Positions 36,641-47,545 of a stretch of 64,000 nucleotides of DNA are shown here, piece by piece (positions within the stretch are counted from its first letter, which is position 1; every line of letters starts with the position of its first letter). The DNA comes from Macrobrachium rosenbergii (taxonomy: Eukaryota; Arthropoda; Malacostraca; Decapoda; Palaemonidae): the NCBI RefSeq assembly GCF_040412425.1, contig NC_089781.1, forward strand, positions 54,272,986 to 54,336,985, read 5' to 3'. The notes under the pieces are model-generated. The model was not told the DNA's origin, made no database searches, and was given only the letters and a program-made list of their open reading frames with translations. Both the position numbers and the translations under genes were made by a program.

Positions 36641-38506
36641 AGGAAGGGTTAAATACAGGAGACGTTATGAAGGAAGGAGCGGCAAGAGAGTGCTGAGCTG
36701 GCTGCACCAGCATAAACTGTTGGGGTTGGGCCTTCGAGGTAGAAGGCTGGCAAACTGTCGAGACAGGTACAGCCTGGACAACAGCCTGCTGGTGTTGTCT
36801 CCTGTGCCTCCTGTATCTCTTACCAGGTCTACTCTGAGGGCCGACGGACTCGGGGGTCTTCCGCTTAAAGGCGGGGATACCCCAGCAGGAGCGCAAACTC
36901 TGATTTGCCCTGGTTGCCTCCGCCAGGACATTATTGACCTCTTCTTCCGGGAAGATATTAGCCCCCCAGAAGGAACTTTTCATGAGCTTATTAGGCTCAT
37001 GTCTGATGGTAGCGTCGGTGAAGATGTATTTGCGGCAATTCATCCGCGCTACCATGAAGTCAAACAAGTCCGCCTGAAATCCCGCCAATAGGGACTTCGT
37101 TAGGACTTGGAAGAGTTGCTCCTCCACGAACGTCACAGCGGTTGCTTCCACCAGGCACAGTGAGTTCAGTGATCGGCTCAGCCGACACCTAGCCTCAAAC
37201 TCTGCTTTCAGGAGAGCTTCCGGCAATTTGGGAAGCTGTTCGCTGAATAGGTTAGATGCACACTCCGGGTCCAGGTTACCCGAAGTAAAAGTGTCCGGGG
37301 CATCTTTCCAAAATTCATCGTCTCCGGGGAAGATCAAAGAGGTGGGATCTGTCTCCCGGAGCTGAGGCAACGGCTTACCCTCCGAGCATGCCTGGGCTGT
37401 CGCGAGGGCTACCTTAGTCATGCAGGGGGTCGGGATCTTGTCATCCAAGGAGAACATAGTGAAGTTGCCCTTGAAGGGGGTCAACTTCGTGTTCTCCGCC
37501 TGCCAATCATTAAAGGAGCACATCAAGGTAGACTGCGCCTGGTCCCTTGGGAAGATCACTGTCTCCTTCGGGACCTTATCCGACCTTACCCAAGCTTCCT
37601 CCGTCAGCCTGGCGAAGCCTGGGTAGGGGGCAGCCGATCAGGAGGAAAGAATTCCAACTCCTCGAGTCTGCGCATGCCTAGACCTTCGATCGTTAGGGTA
37701 TCTTCATGCCGGGGAGCATGAAGGGCAAAATGCCATGGATTTCCCTTGGCAAATGGAGGGAGGGCGGAGGCATCCGGAATGGGATAATGCACAGCGGACC
37801 CACTGGAGTGCATGAACCCGGAGAGCATACTCTCCTGGCTCTGCAGCCTCTCCGTAAGCTTGCTCAGCTTAGCATCAACCTCCGTGGAAAATCTTTGCAA
37901 GAGCATCCCTGCAAACGCCTCCAGTTCAAAGGCAGGCTGGCGAGGAGGGCTAGCCTTAGCTGCTCTCGAACTCACACCCTTAGCTGAGGGAGTGGCCTTG
38001 CCTGCGGAAGCCACCGGACTAGCATCCTGTGGCTTCACCGGAGGGAAGGGGGTTGCCTTGTGGGAAGTCGCGGACTTATAGCCCTTCGCCTTCCAAGTCT
38101 TCTTCAACTTGGGGACAGTGGATTGCGCCCCGTCCCTCAAGAGAGAAGACTTATGAAATCCCTGAAAGGAAGACGCGGTGGAAGAAGGGGAATTAAAAAG
38201 GGAGCCCGCCCCCACTGCCTCACTTACCTTCCCACCTACCTCCTGGTCCTGTTCCGTATTCATAGGCTCCAGGTCGAGATCTATGGCCGCTACTTCCTCC
38301 GACACCGCCGCGTAGAGGCTTTCGTCCTGGAGAGGCTGGGTTTCTACCCGGATCTGCTCGATGACAGGAGCAGCAACTTCTGCAGGGACAGCCGCTGAGA
38401 TCCGGGCGCCGGGGTAGAGTAGCTTCCCCGACGGAACATTTCTCCCAAACCCAGCCACCCAGGCTCGAAGAGAACCCAAGGCGTCGCTCCGGGAAGCTTC
38501 GTCGGC
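36492..38506 (-). pseudogene. DIRS-3 ORF1 (gag-like), main exons
   Basis: Gag-like protein. Exon 3 starts after TCTCTTCCAG at 38506 and reads ADEASRSDALGSLRAWVAGF; exon 4 starts after CTTTCAG at 38161. The text includes GNPWHFALHAPRHEDTLTIE (about 37740), then a one-base loss in a C/T run near 37640 shifts the frame. The next 355-codon frame (37559-36492) covers SEQLPKLPEALLKAEFEARC, DATIRHEPNKLMKSSFWGAN and a basic Arg/Gly-rich tail (SRGRGGRGRGGKPAPSQ) suited to nucleic acid binding. The same blocks recur in DIRS-4. It would need the frameshift corrected to be functional. Confidence 0.8.
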
Positions 38507-38634
38507 CTGGAAGAGAGGAGGGACTCAACGACCGAGTGCTTGGTGAGAGATATATAAGCCATATATTAAGCCCATAACGTAAATAAAACAAATGAGGATA
38601 CCAGGTAAACTAAAGGCAGTAACTATAAGCTTAC

Positions 38635-38805
38635 CGACTCGTCCTGGACACGCTCGTAAAGAGTGAAGCAAACCTCACAACCGTCCGGGTGCCACACGAT
38701 GAGGTCATCCAGCCGGACTGCTCAGCCCGCATGGGAGCGACAGACGACGTGCCCATAGGGCTGGTGCAGCACTTCAGAGCACCCGGGCTCCTCACAATGC
38801 ACAGT
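38635..38805 (-). pseudogene. DIRS-3 ORF1 upstream exon with Cys/His cluster
   Basis: Bounded by an acceptor ACACTTACAG (38806-38815) and a donor GTAAGC (38629-38634). Encodes TVHCEEPGCSEVLHQPYGHV, VCRSHAG, then a stop, then AVRLDDLIVWHPDGCEVCFT ending VQDES. The Cys/His spacing suggests a zinc-binding domain. The stop (TGA) corresponds to TGT in the DIRS-4 copy, so it is a point mutation. The 128-base intron to the next exon has GT-AG ends. Confidence 0.65.
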
Positions 38806-38815
38806 CTGTAAGTGT

Positions 38816-40934
38816 AAAACGGTATATGAACCTACTAATTTAAGGGACCTTAAACTATAGTAGGTATTGGAGTATGTTAAAATAATTTATACGGACCGCC
38901 GGAGCATTCCGGGGGACGATAAATTAGAGCAAAACATGACCACACTAAATCAAGGAGCGCGGGAGATAGTTCGCGGAGCAGGACCTTAATCTAGGATCAT
39001 GCAACTCTTAATTGTGAATCTACTTAAAGAATAAATACTGCCGGAGCCCGGCAGCAGGCCTTAGTTTATACCGGATCCACCGAAGCATTCCGGTGGGGTA
39101 ATAAACTAGAGCAAAACGTGATATATACTAAATTAAGGAACGTCGGTCAACGGAGTAGGATCTTAATCTAGGATCATGCATAAATTATAACGGCACAAAG
39201 TAACTGGTTAACAATATAGGATAACAGTACACTGTAGGTCGCCGTGTTCGGCGCAGACCCTCCGGGATCCCGTACCTCCGACACTTGGTTACAGCGGGAA
39301 GGTGGGGTAAATCATTACCACCAGTCATTACGCAGCTAGAGAGCTAGGTGTGACTAAAGCCAACCCACTGAAGACCAAAACCACCGGAGCGGTAACCGGT
39401 ACAAAGGCAACGGGAGGGCTGGGGACGGCGGAGCGGAATTAGCGAGCAAGTGTTTGAACCCTGAAAGTGATCGGAGTTCAGCTCGATCCACAGGAGAGCG
39501 AACCAACGAAACACTAGCCGAGCGGATGACACCAGGACGGGGCCCAGGAGGGTGGGTGACTCTCGACTGGGAACCAGACCAGTCCCCCTTGGGGTGACAA
39601 TCGGAGAGACCGACGTCCTGCACGCGAGGAGATGACATACCACTGGCAAGACAGGGAGGGGGGGAAGGTTTGTACAGTACTTGGAAGGTGGGACTGAGTT
39701 TTATTATTAACAGGACGGGGATACCCCATACACTGACTGTAACTCCCGGGCGCTCAAACGGACGTGACGACTACCTATTCGTAGGAGACTCATGACACTC
39801 ACCAAAGTACTAGGGAAGGATAGGGTAACAGCACTATTCTAAGGCAATCACCAAACTCTCACCCTCCTCTTGAAGGTGCAGCCTAGACAATAGGGGAGGA
39901 GAGAAGGAAGAGGGAGAGGGTTGAAAGGGAGAGAAATTTCTGTAACGTAGTCCAACCAACAACCGACCCAAAGGGTAGAAGGGCAATGCTTGAAGAAGAT
40001 TCCCCATATTGTTTTTCTTCTCTCTCCCTCACCAGAGGGAGGAGGGAACAGGGTTTCAGATACTCCAGCAAACCCAAAAACAAGCAGTAAGGCGGATGGA
40101 ACAACAAACAGGAACTCCCTCGACCAGCCTACCCCTCCCTCCCCCGCTCAAGCGACATAGTTGGGAGAGATGAGAGCTAAGACAATGCAAAACCTAACCT
40201 GAATAGCCTAACCCACCGATTGGAGCGAGAGGGCTAGGGTAGGATCCCCAATTTCTGATAAATATCGTTAAAGTTAACCAGTAAGCATATAAGTACCCGT
40301 AATATGAATAAATATACAAAAATATAAGGACTTGTGCTAAGCGTATAGCCTAACTGAGCGAGGCGAACAGGAAGTAGGCAGCCATTAGACTGCACCTGAC
40401 GCTGAGCCCGGATCATAATAAAACCAAATTATCCATGTCATCCAATACACTATAAATCAGAAAACTGACAAAAGAAAGCACCATCCTGGAGAGGGAATCT
40501 ACTCGAACGAGAGCCTGGTATACGCTATGAATTAACTACAAGAACCAAAATAAGGGGAGGAAGCCTCCGTAAGGAATAACGCTAATCAAGGTACCAGCAC
40601 CCGCCCGACATAGATAAACACCTCCAAAGGGAACTTCTTGAAGGGGAATTATAAAACATGAATAAAAATGTAAGCGACCGAGAGAAACCCTTGCAGAAAC
40701 CAGCTGTAAGAGTGTGCTTCAAGGTCATCATGGCTGAGGCGGCGAACGCCGGGGAGCGTCCGATATATGACCCTGTAAATATTAATTTACGGGCCTATAA
40801 GAGCCTCACAAGTAGTAAAAACCCCACAAGAAGATGGTATTTAACTTAGACACGGTGAAATTGCTTGACGACATGATGAAATTAATCCAAATTTGGACAA
40901 AAAGGGGCAGCACAAGAAAAAGCTTTCTAAATTA
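38816..40934 (-). other. DIRS-3 5' leader / first intron region
   Basis: Between the terminal repeat and the ORF1 exon at 38805 there is ~2.1 kb without a recognisable frame. An ATG at 40874 reads MSSSNFTVSKLNTIFLWGF. The same short peptide start (MASSSFTISKLSTIFLWGF) is at 58105 in DIRS-4, so it may be a first exon. Two similar segments near 38900-39000 and 39040-39130 (GATCC...CCGGAGCATTCCGG-type text and CTTAATCTAGGATCATGCA) form a diverged internal duplication. Confidence 0.5.
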
Positions 40935-41252
40935 AGCACGTGCTAGTATGGAATGAGTTCAGATGGCGCTGGGGTCGTCGGTTGGCAGGCAGGTGAGTAC
41001 GGGTGCTGGATCAGCTCCCCACATTCCGGGGTTTTGTCATTGGGATATCTTCAGAGTGCGGTCCTGTGGCAGTGACAACAATCACTCACCCTTACCTATA
41101 CCGACGTCTATTTCATTATAGATGTTCAATCTGGGGGTAGTAACCCCAGCATTCCTGATAGCTTTTTTCTCTGGTATATTTAGCAAAGAATTTACCTAGA
41201 AATATGTGCTGGATGGATATTTCACCGGCTGACACAGGGACGAGCTCAGAAA
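40935..41252 (+). repeat. DIRS-3 terminal repeat (5' end of element)
   Basis: Inverted partner of 34015-34350; see shared blocks there. Also matches 57731-58040, the 5' end of DIRS-4, in reverse. Confidence 0.93.
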
Positions 41253-41755
41253 GGCAATCTTCTTGATTGTGTTCGCATTAGGAGCTTGTATTAATGAACT
41301 GGGCTCTCTTAGATGGGGATGATACATCGCACAGACAGTTGACCATCAATTATTATTGTGCCCTGGTCCATCATTCCTAGTCAAGAATGAGAATCCTTTA
41401 AGAAGAAAATCCCCTATTTTTATAAGAAAACTCAGTTGAGCAGATAAGAAATTTTGCCTGGTCCAAGCACTTAAGGTTTACCTAAAAGTCAAGGTAAACA
41501 TCCCAAAGGGTCTGATTCTCCTATATCCTAGCACAAACAAACCACTCTCCCTACAAGGGCTGAGAATGATTGTAGTGTCTCTCATTAAAAAGGAAAATCC
41601 ACACTCCTTTCTAGGTCACATGATATTAGGAAAGTAAGTACGTCATTGGTCTTCTTCAGAAATGTCTCGTTCAAAGAAGTCTCCGAATGTACAGAGTGGT
41701 CATCAGAGACAGTATTTTTTTTTTTTTAAACATCAATGCTATGAGCTGAAACAAA
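41253..41755 (+). pseudogene. DIRS-2 tyrosine recombinase, 3' part after the DIRS-3 insertion
   Basis: Resumes as KAIFLIVFALGACINELGSL (about 41253-41310), the region that normally carries the first catalytic Arg, here changed (ACINEL where related copies have an Arg before SE). A frame change precedes HDIRKVSTSLVFFRNVSF (His codon 41619-41621, Arg 41628-41630), the H-x-x-R box, then ECTEWSSETVFFFKH. The expected tyrosine after KH reads Gln, so the nucleophile also appears lost. Confidence 0.75.
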
Positions 41756-42130
41756 TTTGACTACACTGTGTATCAGTAGGTGGCATGGTTAGTCCTGACC
41801 CCTAGGTGCTACAGCAGAAAACCAAGGATCTTATTGATGGTGAGTATGCGACAGTACTGCACCCAGACCCAGCATGCTTAGGTAAGCCACTGTAGAACTG
41901 CATCCTAAAACATAAGTTCGTGTATAGTTTCTTGTTCCTCGGCACCAAAACTTGAAGAGTATTTGGAATAAAGACTGGAGCTTGAAATTTGTGGCTTGAC
42001 TTGGGACCAGAAATGTTTTTTCTTTTGGGTGTTGGGATTAAAAATTGAGAGCTTAAACCTTTTTTGTCACCTGTCAGTTTCTTCATAAAGCTCCTTTAGA
42101 ACAAAACAAGTGACTTCGCTATAAAAAAAA
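41756..42130. other. DIRS-2 3' untranslated stretch
   Basis: No open frame of note between the end of the recombinase remains and the ICR. Position alone assigns it to DIRS-2. Confidence 0.5.
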
Positions 42131-42175
42131 CAGGTTTTGACATAGGAAAAACCTATTTTTGGTAGTTGCTGTTGA
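42131..42175. repeat. DIRS-2 ICR half matching the right terminus
   Basis: GGTTTTGACATAGGAAAAAC-CTATTTTTGG-TAGTTGCTGTTGA is the reverse complement of the right end at about 42498-42545. The other half of an ICR, complementary to the left terminus, should lie just to the left but is not recognisable because the left terminus has eroded. Confidence 0.65.
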
Positions 42176-42552
42176 TTTGGGCAAGGGATAATCCTATATT
42201 GACCAATAGAAAGTAATGGTTCTTGGTCTCCATGCGGGTCTGCTATTGACAGTACAGCGGACTGCGTATGAGCATTAATCACTTCTTCTTCTAAGCTGGT
42301 TTTGATGATGGAAGAACCTGGGTATATAGCCTTGCTGCAAAGAATTGGGAAAGTGCCCCATTACCTTTGAGTCCATTACATACTCCATCAAGTGTTACAG
42401 TGTTTATCATCACAACACAATACCCAGCTGTGAGACCAGCTGTAAGAGAATTCTTTGACATTAGTTTGGTCACCTTGGAGCTATGGTAGTCCTTAAGGAC
42501 TCAACAGCAACTACCAAAATAGGTTTTTCCTACGTCAAAACTTGTTTTCTTG
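42176..42552 (-). repeat. DIRS-2 right inverted terminal repeat
   Basis: Inverted relative to 27480-27800 and ending CAACAGCAACTACCAAAATA-GGTTTTTCCTACGTCAAAAC. Taken alone, 42131-42552 looks like a 420 bp MITE with ~45 bp TIRs. The match of its interior to 27480-27800 in reverse makes it the ICR plus right repeat of DIRS-2. Confidence 0.65.
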
Positions 42553-42693
42553 CAGATACTAGCCGGTACTTTACCATCATTGGATTTATTAGTACTTAGA
42601 TTATCATGTAGTGCACTGCATTTATTTATTCATATGCTTGCGTTCATCTATGCTTTTGAAACACTTAAAAACTCTTTCAAATTGCATTTACAG

Positions 42694-42865
42694 GAGGCAA
42701 GGTATAAAAGCTATTATCAGTCTGAGTGAAGAGAGACAACCTCCTCCTTCAGCATGGTCAGATATGGACTGTCATGTTATTGCTGTTGAGGAATTTGAAC
42801 CTCCAACTATGGAACAAATCATCAAATTTAATGATATATGTGATAAGATGACAGCTGAAAATAAG
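42694..42865 (+). CDS. DUSP23: Internal exon of a DUSP23-like dual-specificity phosphatase
   Basis: A 172-base exon with strong splice signals: a pyrimidine-rich tract and TTTACAG before it, GTATGT after it. It encodes RQGIKAIISLSEERQPPPSA, then WSDMDCHVIAVEEFEPPTME and QIIKFNDICDKMTAENK, without stops and with no transposon similarity. The GIK-x-I-I-S-L-S-E-E-R start, the PPT-x-x-Q-I-x-K-F segment and the overall spacing match the region of DUSP23 (VHZ), a small atypical dual-specificity protein phosphatase, that lies just before the catalytic HC-x5-R loop. The catalytic loop should be in the next exon, which was not found in the window. The exon starts at codon position 3 and ends at position 3. 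Flanking exons are presumably beyond the DIRS nest upstream and further downstream or outside. Confidence 0.72.
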
Positions 42866-43199
42866 GTATGTCTAAATTTGTTTTGACACTAATTAATTAC
42901 TTCAGGAACCTAATAATGTGGTCACCAGCTTTCCAGACACTCACTCCAGAATTTCAGAAAGATGTCACCTGGTCATTTGATATATTTTGGTTCCAAAAAC
43001 GTCTGCCATACATAGCACACCTATGATTTGGGGCTCCCATGCTTTGCTTAATTATGCTCTTGAAACTCATATATACTGTTTTTCTTTAACATTGTTTAAT
43101 AACACCTTTTTAACCATTCTGGTGGTAGTATTTTCTTCATAAAAATGATTTGACTTTATTTGGGGCCAATCTTACCTACTGTTAAAGATAGCTATATCT
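42866..43199 (+). other. Intronic DNA after the DUSP23-like exon
   Basis: Starts with the GTATGT donor. No further exon, repeat or structured feature was recognised. Confidence 0.5.
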
Positions 43200-46197
43200 T
43201 TGTGCCAGCAAGTGTGGTCAGCATTCAAAATAAAAGGATCACTTGCTGATCTTGATGACAGTATAGTTTACCTGCTGTCCGCTGGGTGTATTTCGAATGT
43301 ACCGGTTCTTGTCAGAATTCCTCTTGCCATAGAGCAGACAGTTGTTGGTTATTAGCTACTTTCTCTTGGGTGATTTCACAGTATTGTGACTTTTTGTTTT
43401 GTTTGCTCAGGATGTCTTCAACTGACAGTAGGACAGACTTTTTGTTTTGTTTGCTCAGGATGTCTTCAACTGACAGTAGGACAAAACAGATTTTGTGAGG
43501 ATTTTTCTGTGTTAACAGATTGTAGTCTATAGAATTAGATGCACACTGCATTTTATAGTGTTAGACAGACAGTTTGTACTGGTTGTAGGGATGTGAACCA
43601 GGTGTGAAGAACTTAAGGAGTACATAATCAGACAAATTTATCATTCCTTATATATAGGAAAAAGAGGGAGTCATACTGAGGAGAGAGTTAATTAGACAAG
43701 GATATAAGTTTTATTTCCCTTCTTGATTCATTGCTGGTGCCTGTCTCCTAATTACCCTCATCTCTCCCCTCTCTCATACCTCCTCCTACTATACGTAGAC
43801 CTGATCCTACAACCACAACTCTACCTGCTGCTCCCCTTCAGTTCAGGAAATATTTTAAAATTAGACAGGATGTTAGTCTTATTCTAGAAGCTGTTAAGGG
43901 TTTGACCAAATTCTGCTTTTGAGTTCCCTCCTAATGTGCATTTGTTTTCCCAGTCCCCTTTTGAGGGGAAAGGTGTCGGTGGCCTCATCCATCTGTAGCA
44001 TGAGCTTAGGACTGCCCTGTGATAGTTGGAGGAGTCTCTGTCAGGGATCTGGGTAGGTTCTAGGGGTGAGGTTATTCTGTGCTAGCTGACACCTTCCCAC
44101 CATCTGTCTCATTTGGTTAAGAATTTGGTTCACTCTCAAAAAAGATCCTTCAGAAGCGAAATCAATATTCGAAGTATCAACGTTGCCATTGTCAGTTTCT
44201 AAAGGTACTGAGGTTTGAGTAACCTTAGCTCTTAATTTTAAGAGAGAATGAGAGTAATCATAATGGTAAGTCTTCTATTATTTGTTCAATTTTCATGATG
44301 TATTCAATCTATTATTGAATCTATTTTCTGTGCCGGTATATCAGTATCTTATTTTCTGTGCTGGTATATCAGTCTCTTAATGTTCCTTTACTCCTTTTTT
44401 CTCCTTGTAATCTACTGCTTCCACCTGTATTATATTAGCTTCTTTAGTTGATGATATTTTGTCTTATTTCATTTCTAATGTTTCTCTTTTGGTTGGGGCT
44501 GCATTAGCAAGTGTCTTTGTTAATTATTGCTGTTCCAGCAGCCTTATTGGCAAGTGCTTTGTTTCCAGTTAACGACATATGGTCTCCTCCCAATTGCCTT
44601 TCCACCTGTACACTGTAAGTGATATTATGTCCTTTTCTCTTTTCAAGTGCAGCACAGCCAGAGAGTGCTCTTTTTGCATTTAGTGGTGTTATGTCAAAGT
44701 TTTCTCAACGATTTCTTGGCACTTCAGGTGAGGTATGCCCGGAGAATACACTTTTTTTCTCGTAGTGAGACTATTTCTTTGGTTTCCCAGCTGTCTCACT
44801 GCATTTTATATTTTGGCACTACAAGATGGTGTGCTTTTTAGTGCCTTCCTTCCTTTGTCACCAAGAGTTTTGTTTGAGAATTCTGCTTTTGTTGGGCCTG
44901 GTGGATAAAGAATTCAGTGTAGAGGAGACTTCTGTGTTTAGGAAGGTTGTGATTAGCCGTTTTCCTTTATCATCATTTGGTTGAGGAGTTAGATGTAACA
45001 GAGACTAGGTCTCTGGTGCCTGCTGAGTCTGTGATTTAGATTGTTTCTCCTTTTGATTAGAGCACAATTTGAGGGATTTTTGATACAGTGCAGAGGTGGA
45101 GAATTTTGTTAAAATTTTTTTTGTGGGATTGAAGTTGTGTTTACTGAGCTTTTGCTTAGCAGGTTTCTTTCTCCCGGTGCCAGCTTAATGAGTTTTCAGG
45201 TGCTGGAAAGCTTAAAATTTTAGAGGAGCACTTGGAGTGTTAATTGCTCCCTCATTCTCACCTTCTTAAAGTGAAGGAGGATGTTTCTGCTCAAGAGCAC
45301 TTTGATTTCTTGAAGTTGTCCTGACAGCCAACCATGAAGGGGCCTGTGCCTACACTTTTCTTGGTCCTCATAAGAATCATCCTTTTTCTTTCAGTTTCGT
45401 GGTTCCTAATCAGGATTTAGTAAGAGTAAAGCACACCTTCCTTATAAATACTGATTCTTTGCGTTTCTTAGTTCCTAGAACCTCATCGGCAGGACATGGA
45501 TTTTCTGATAAACCTTCAAGACAGAACCAGGGGTAGTGAGTAATCAGGGAGGGTTGTGTCATTTCTCTTCTGGCTCTTTCCTTTTCTGTTGTTGTCAATA
45601 GTTTTTCCTTCTTGCCTTCTTCCTGGGAGAAGTTTTCCATCTCCAAAGAAGCTAAATTTCTTTTGATAAGACAGTCATAGAGTAATTTTGGAAGCTCACA
45701 TAGTTTCTTGTTTTGAAACCGTTCGTAAGTTGGAGGCTAATGTTCAGTGCCTCCATACTCACTTGTTTTTTTGGCCTTTTTCTGTTTATGACTGGTTTTC
45801 TTTGACCATGCAGGAAATTTCGTTCCATGTCTTGTTAAACCCTCCTCACAATACCTTTGGTTAGTGTTTGTAGGCCCGGTGTCTTTGACTAAACACACCA
45901 TGAGTTTTATTATGAGAACTTGGTGATCTTTAAAGGGAACTGGTGTCATTCTGGTTCTACTCTAATTGCATATCTGGCACAAGGGTTGGGACATTCATTC
46001 CAACCAACAAAATCATCGGTAGTCCCGACACATTATTTAGGTGTAACTAGAGATGAAATTAGATTTTCACAGTTTTTGGGATTTTCCAGAAGAGAAATGA
46101 TAACAGAATTTCTTTACACTTCTGAGAGTTTTTCAGCCCTTATAGAAACTTGTAGCAAAGCAATGGCTTTTGCTTCTAGGTTATATAAGCTTAATTA
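43200..46197 (+). pseudogene. Decayed DIRS-like relic (ORF1 and RT remains)
   Basis: Weak coding traces in the order expected for a DIRS element. Gag-like pieces run from about 43760 (FRKYFKIRQDVSLILEAVKG) to about 45350. RT-like pieces follow at about 45785 (SLTMQEISFHVLLNPPH, resembling the SxDMQDAYFHVPLNP palm motif) and 45960-46197 (LGHSFQPTKSSVVPTHYLGV, resembling the thumb L-G-x-x-x-x-x-x-K-S...YLGV). No RNase H, DAM or recombinase was seen, and a mariner follows. Heavily mutated; assignment is tentative. Confidence 0.45.
43388..43483 (+). repeat. Exact 48 bp tandem duplication
   Basis: Two consecutive copies (43388-43435 and 43436-43483) starting GACTTTTTGTTTTGTTTGCT and containing ATGTCTTCAACTGACAGTAG. 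Each contains an ATG opening MSSTDSRT, possibly the start of ORF1 of the following DIRS-like relic. Identity of the two copies indicates a recent duplication. Confidence 0.95.
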
Positions 46198-46533
46198 GGG
46201 AATGTGTTTTGTTGGCTTGTCAGGATCAGCATAAGACCTTTCCCATTTACCTGAGTGTGCATGGCACAGGTAGTCTTGACCGGATTCAACTTTAGTTATA
46301 GTGCATATGAGTTTTAAAGGTATTTGGTGTCCTAATGGAAGATCTAGATATGTAGGGAGTTTGATCAGGATTAGAGTAGTTGCTGCACACCTATAATCTT
46401 GAACTCTAATCTGTCTGAAAGAACTTGAAACAGTGTGAACATCTGGTAGAGCATGTACGTGCACATGTAAATGTAGGCACTTTTTAATGTATGTACACAT
46501 GTATATGTAGGTGTAATGATGTGGGTGTATATA

Positions 46534-47472
46534 CGAGGTATGTTCGATAAGTAATGAGAAAATGTCAGGAGAGTCAACACGTATTTTCATAAGCTTACAC
46601 AACTTTGTCTCCTTCAAAATAATAGCCTCTCGCAGCTTCACACTTTTGCATGCGTCTCTCCCAATCCTGGAAGACCTCCTCAAAGTCCTTTTTCAGTAGT
46701 CCCTTCAGGTAACTTTCCAATGCCTCTTTCAGCTCCTCTGTTGACTGGAATCTGGTTCCCCTCAGGCTGCCTTTCATGCGTGGGAACAGGAAGAAGTCAC
46801 AAGGGGCTAGGTCAGGGCTGTAGGATGGGTGTTGTACCACTTTCATTCCACTGTTGGCCATCCAGCTAGTCACCAGCGTTGACTTGTGGTATAGGGCATT
46901 GTCCTGGTGGAACCACCACTGACCACTCCTCCACTCCTCTTCGGTCAGAACTGTCTCTACTGTGCCAATACTAATACCAACAGCTTCAGATAGCATCCTC
47001 ACAGATATTCGACGGTCCTGCATCACTAACCTTTGCTCTTCCGCAATGTTTTCCTCCTTGAGTGCACTTTTCGGTGCTCCAGATCCGGGTTCATCCTCAA
47101 CCTGTTCATTTCCGTCAGAAAATCGGTTAAACCACCAATAGAAACTTGCTTGGCTCATCTGTTCATCCCCATAGGCCCCCTTTAGCATTCCATAAGCTTC
47201 TTGTTTGGTTTTCTTAAGTTTAACACAAAATTTGATGGCATAATGTTGCTCCATGTTTCACTGCATTTTGACAAGTGTTCACAGATCGGCAAACCGGATC
47301 AGATTGGTTCTACCATGTTCACCGCTGCACTCAGACCTACGAATATAGAAAGTTGCCAGTTTGTCATTTTATAGAATATATGTATGTGTACTTCACCATG
47401 AAGTAGTATTTTGATCAAATTATATTTAGTGTCTCGCATTTTCTGACATTTTCTCATTACTTATTGAACATA

Positions 47473-47475
<3 letters not shown>
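46534..47475 (-). mobile_element. mariner element with internal deletion
   Basis: Inverted ends GGTATGTTCGATAAGTAATG-AGAAAATGTCAG (left, from about 46537) and the complement of GGTATGTTCAATAAGTAATG-AGAAAATGTCAG (right), with TA on each side (46532-46533, 47475-47476). About 940 bp, shorter than the usual ~1.3 kb. It encloses a deleted transposase on the - strand. Confidence 0.9.
46595..47254 (-). pseudogene. mariner transposase lacking its first catalytic aspartate
   Basis: An open 219-codon frame. The N-terminal helix-turn-helix pair is present: MEQHYAIKFCVKLKKTKQEA, SQASFYWWFNRFSDG and DRRISVRMLSEAVGISIGTV. The text then jumps from VETVLTEEEW to SGQWWFHQDNALYHKS (second catalytic Asp) and PSYSPDLAPCDFFLFP (third Asp). 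Mariner transposases use a DD34D triad and are about 340-350 residues. About 125 residues, including the block with the first Asp, are missing without loss of frame. It could bind DNA but not cut it. No stops, so the deletion is probably recent relative to its neighbours. Confidence 0.9.

Positions 47476-47545
<70 letters not shown>

Larger units (their letters stand above)
34015..41252 (-). mobile_element. DIRS-3: young DIRS element nested in DIRS-2
   Basis: 7.24 kb on the - strand with ~310-340 bp inverted terminal repeats (34015-34350 and 40935-41252), an ICR next to the 34 kb end, and remains of ORF1, RT and recombinase. Insertion splits the recombinase of DIRS-2 with no visible target duplication, as expected for recombinase-mediated integration. 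The ends are still highly similar to each other, so this is the most recent DIRS insertion here. Same family as DIRS-4 (57730-64000). Confidence 0.9.
27480..42552 (+). mobile_element. DIRS-2: old DIRS element split by DIRS-3
   Basis: An inverted repeat pair (27480-27800 versus 42220-42490) encloses gag-like, RT/RNase H/DAM and recombinase remains in DIRS order on the + strand. Without the 7.2 kb insert at 34015-41252 the element is about 7.8 kb. The left repeat is badly eroded and its outermost end was not recognised, so the left limit is approximate. The right end CTACCAAAATAGGTTTTTCC (about 42512) matches the ICR at 42131-42175 in reverse. Confidence 0.7.

Noticed and set aside
36690..38398. 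Several + strand frames of 90-133 codons across the DIRS-3 gag region
   Set aside because: They are opposite-strand shadows of ORF1, which has matching counterparts in DIRS-4.
42131..42552. Independent 420 bp MITE with ~45 bp TIRs
   Set aside because: Its interior matches 27480-27800 in reverse, and it sits exactly where the ICR and right repeat of DIRS-2 should be. A MITE is still possible.
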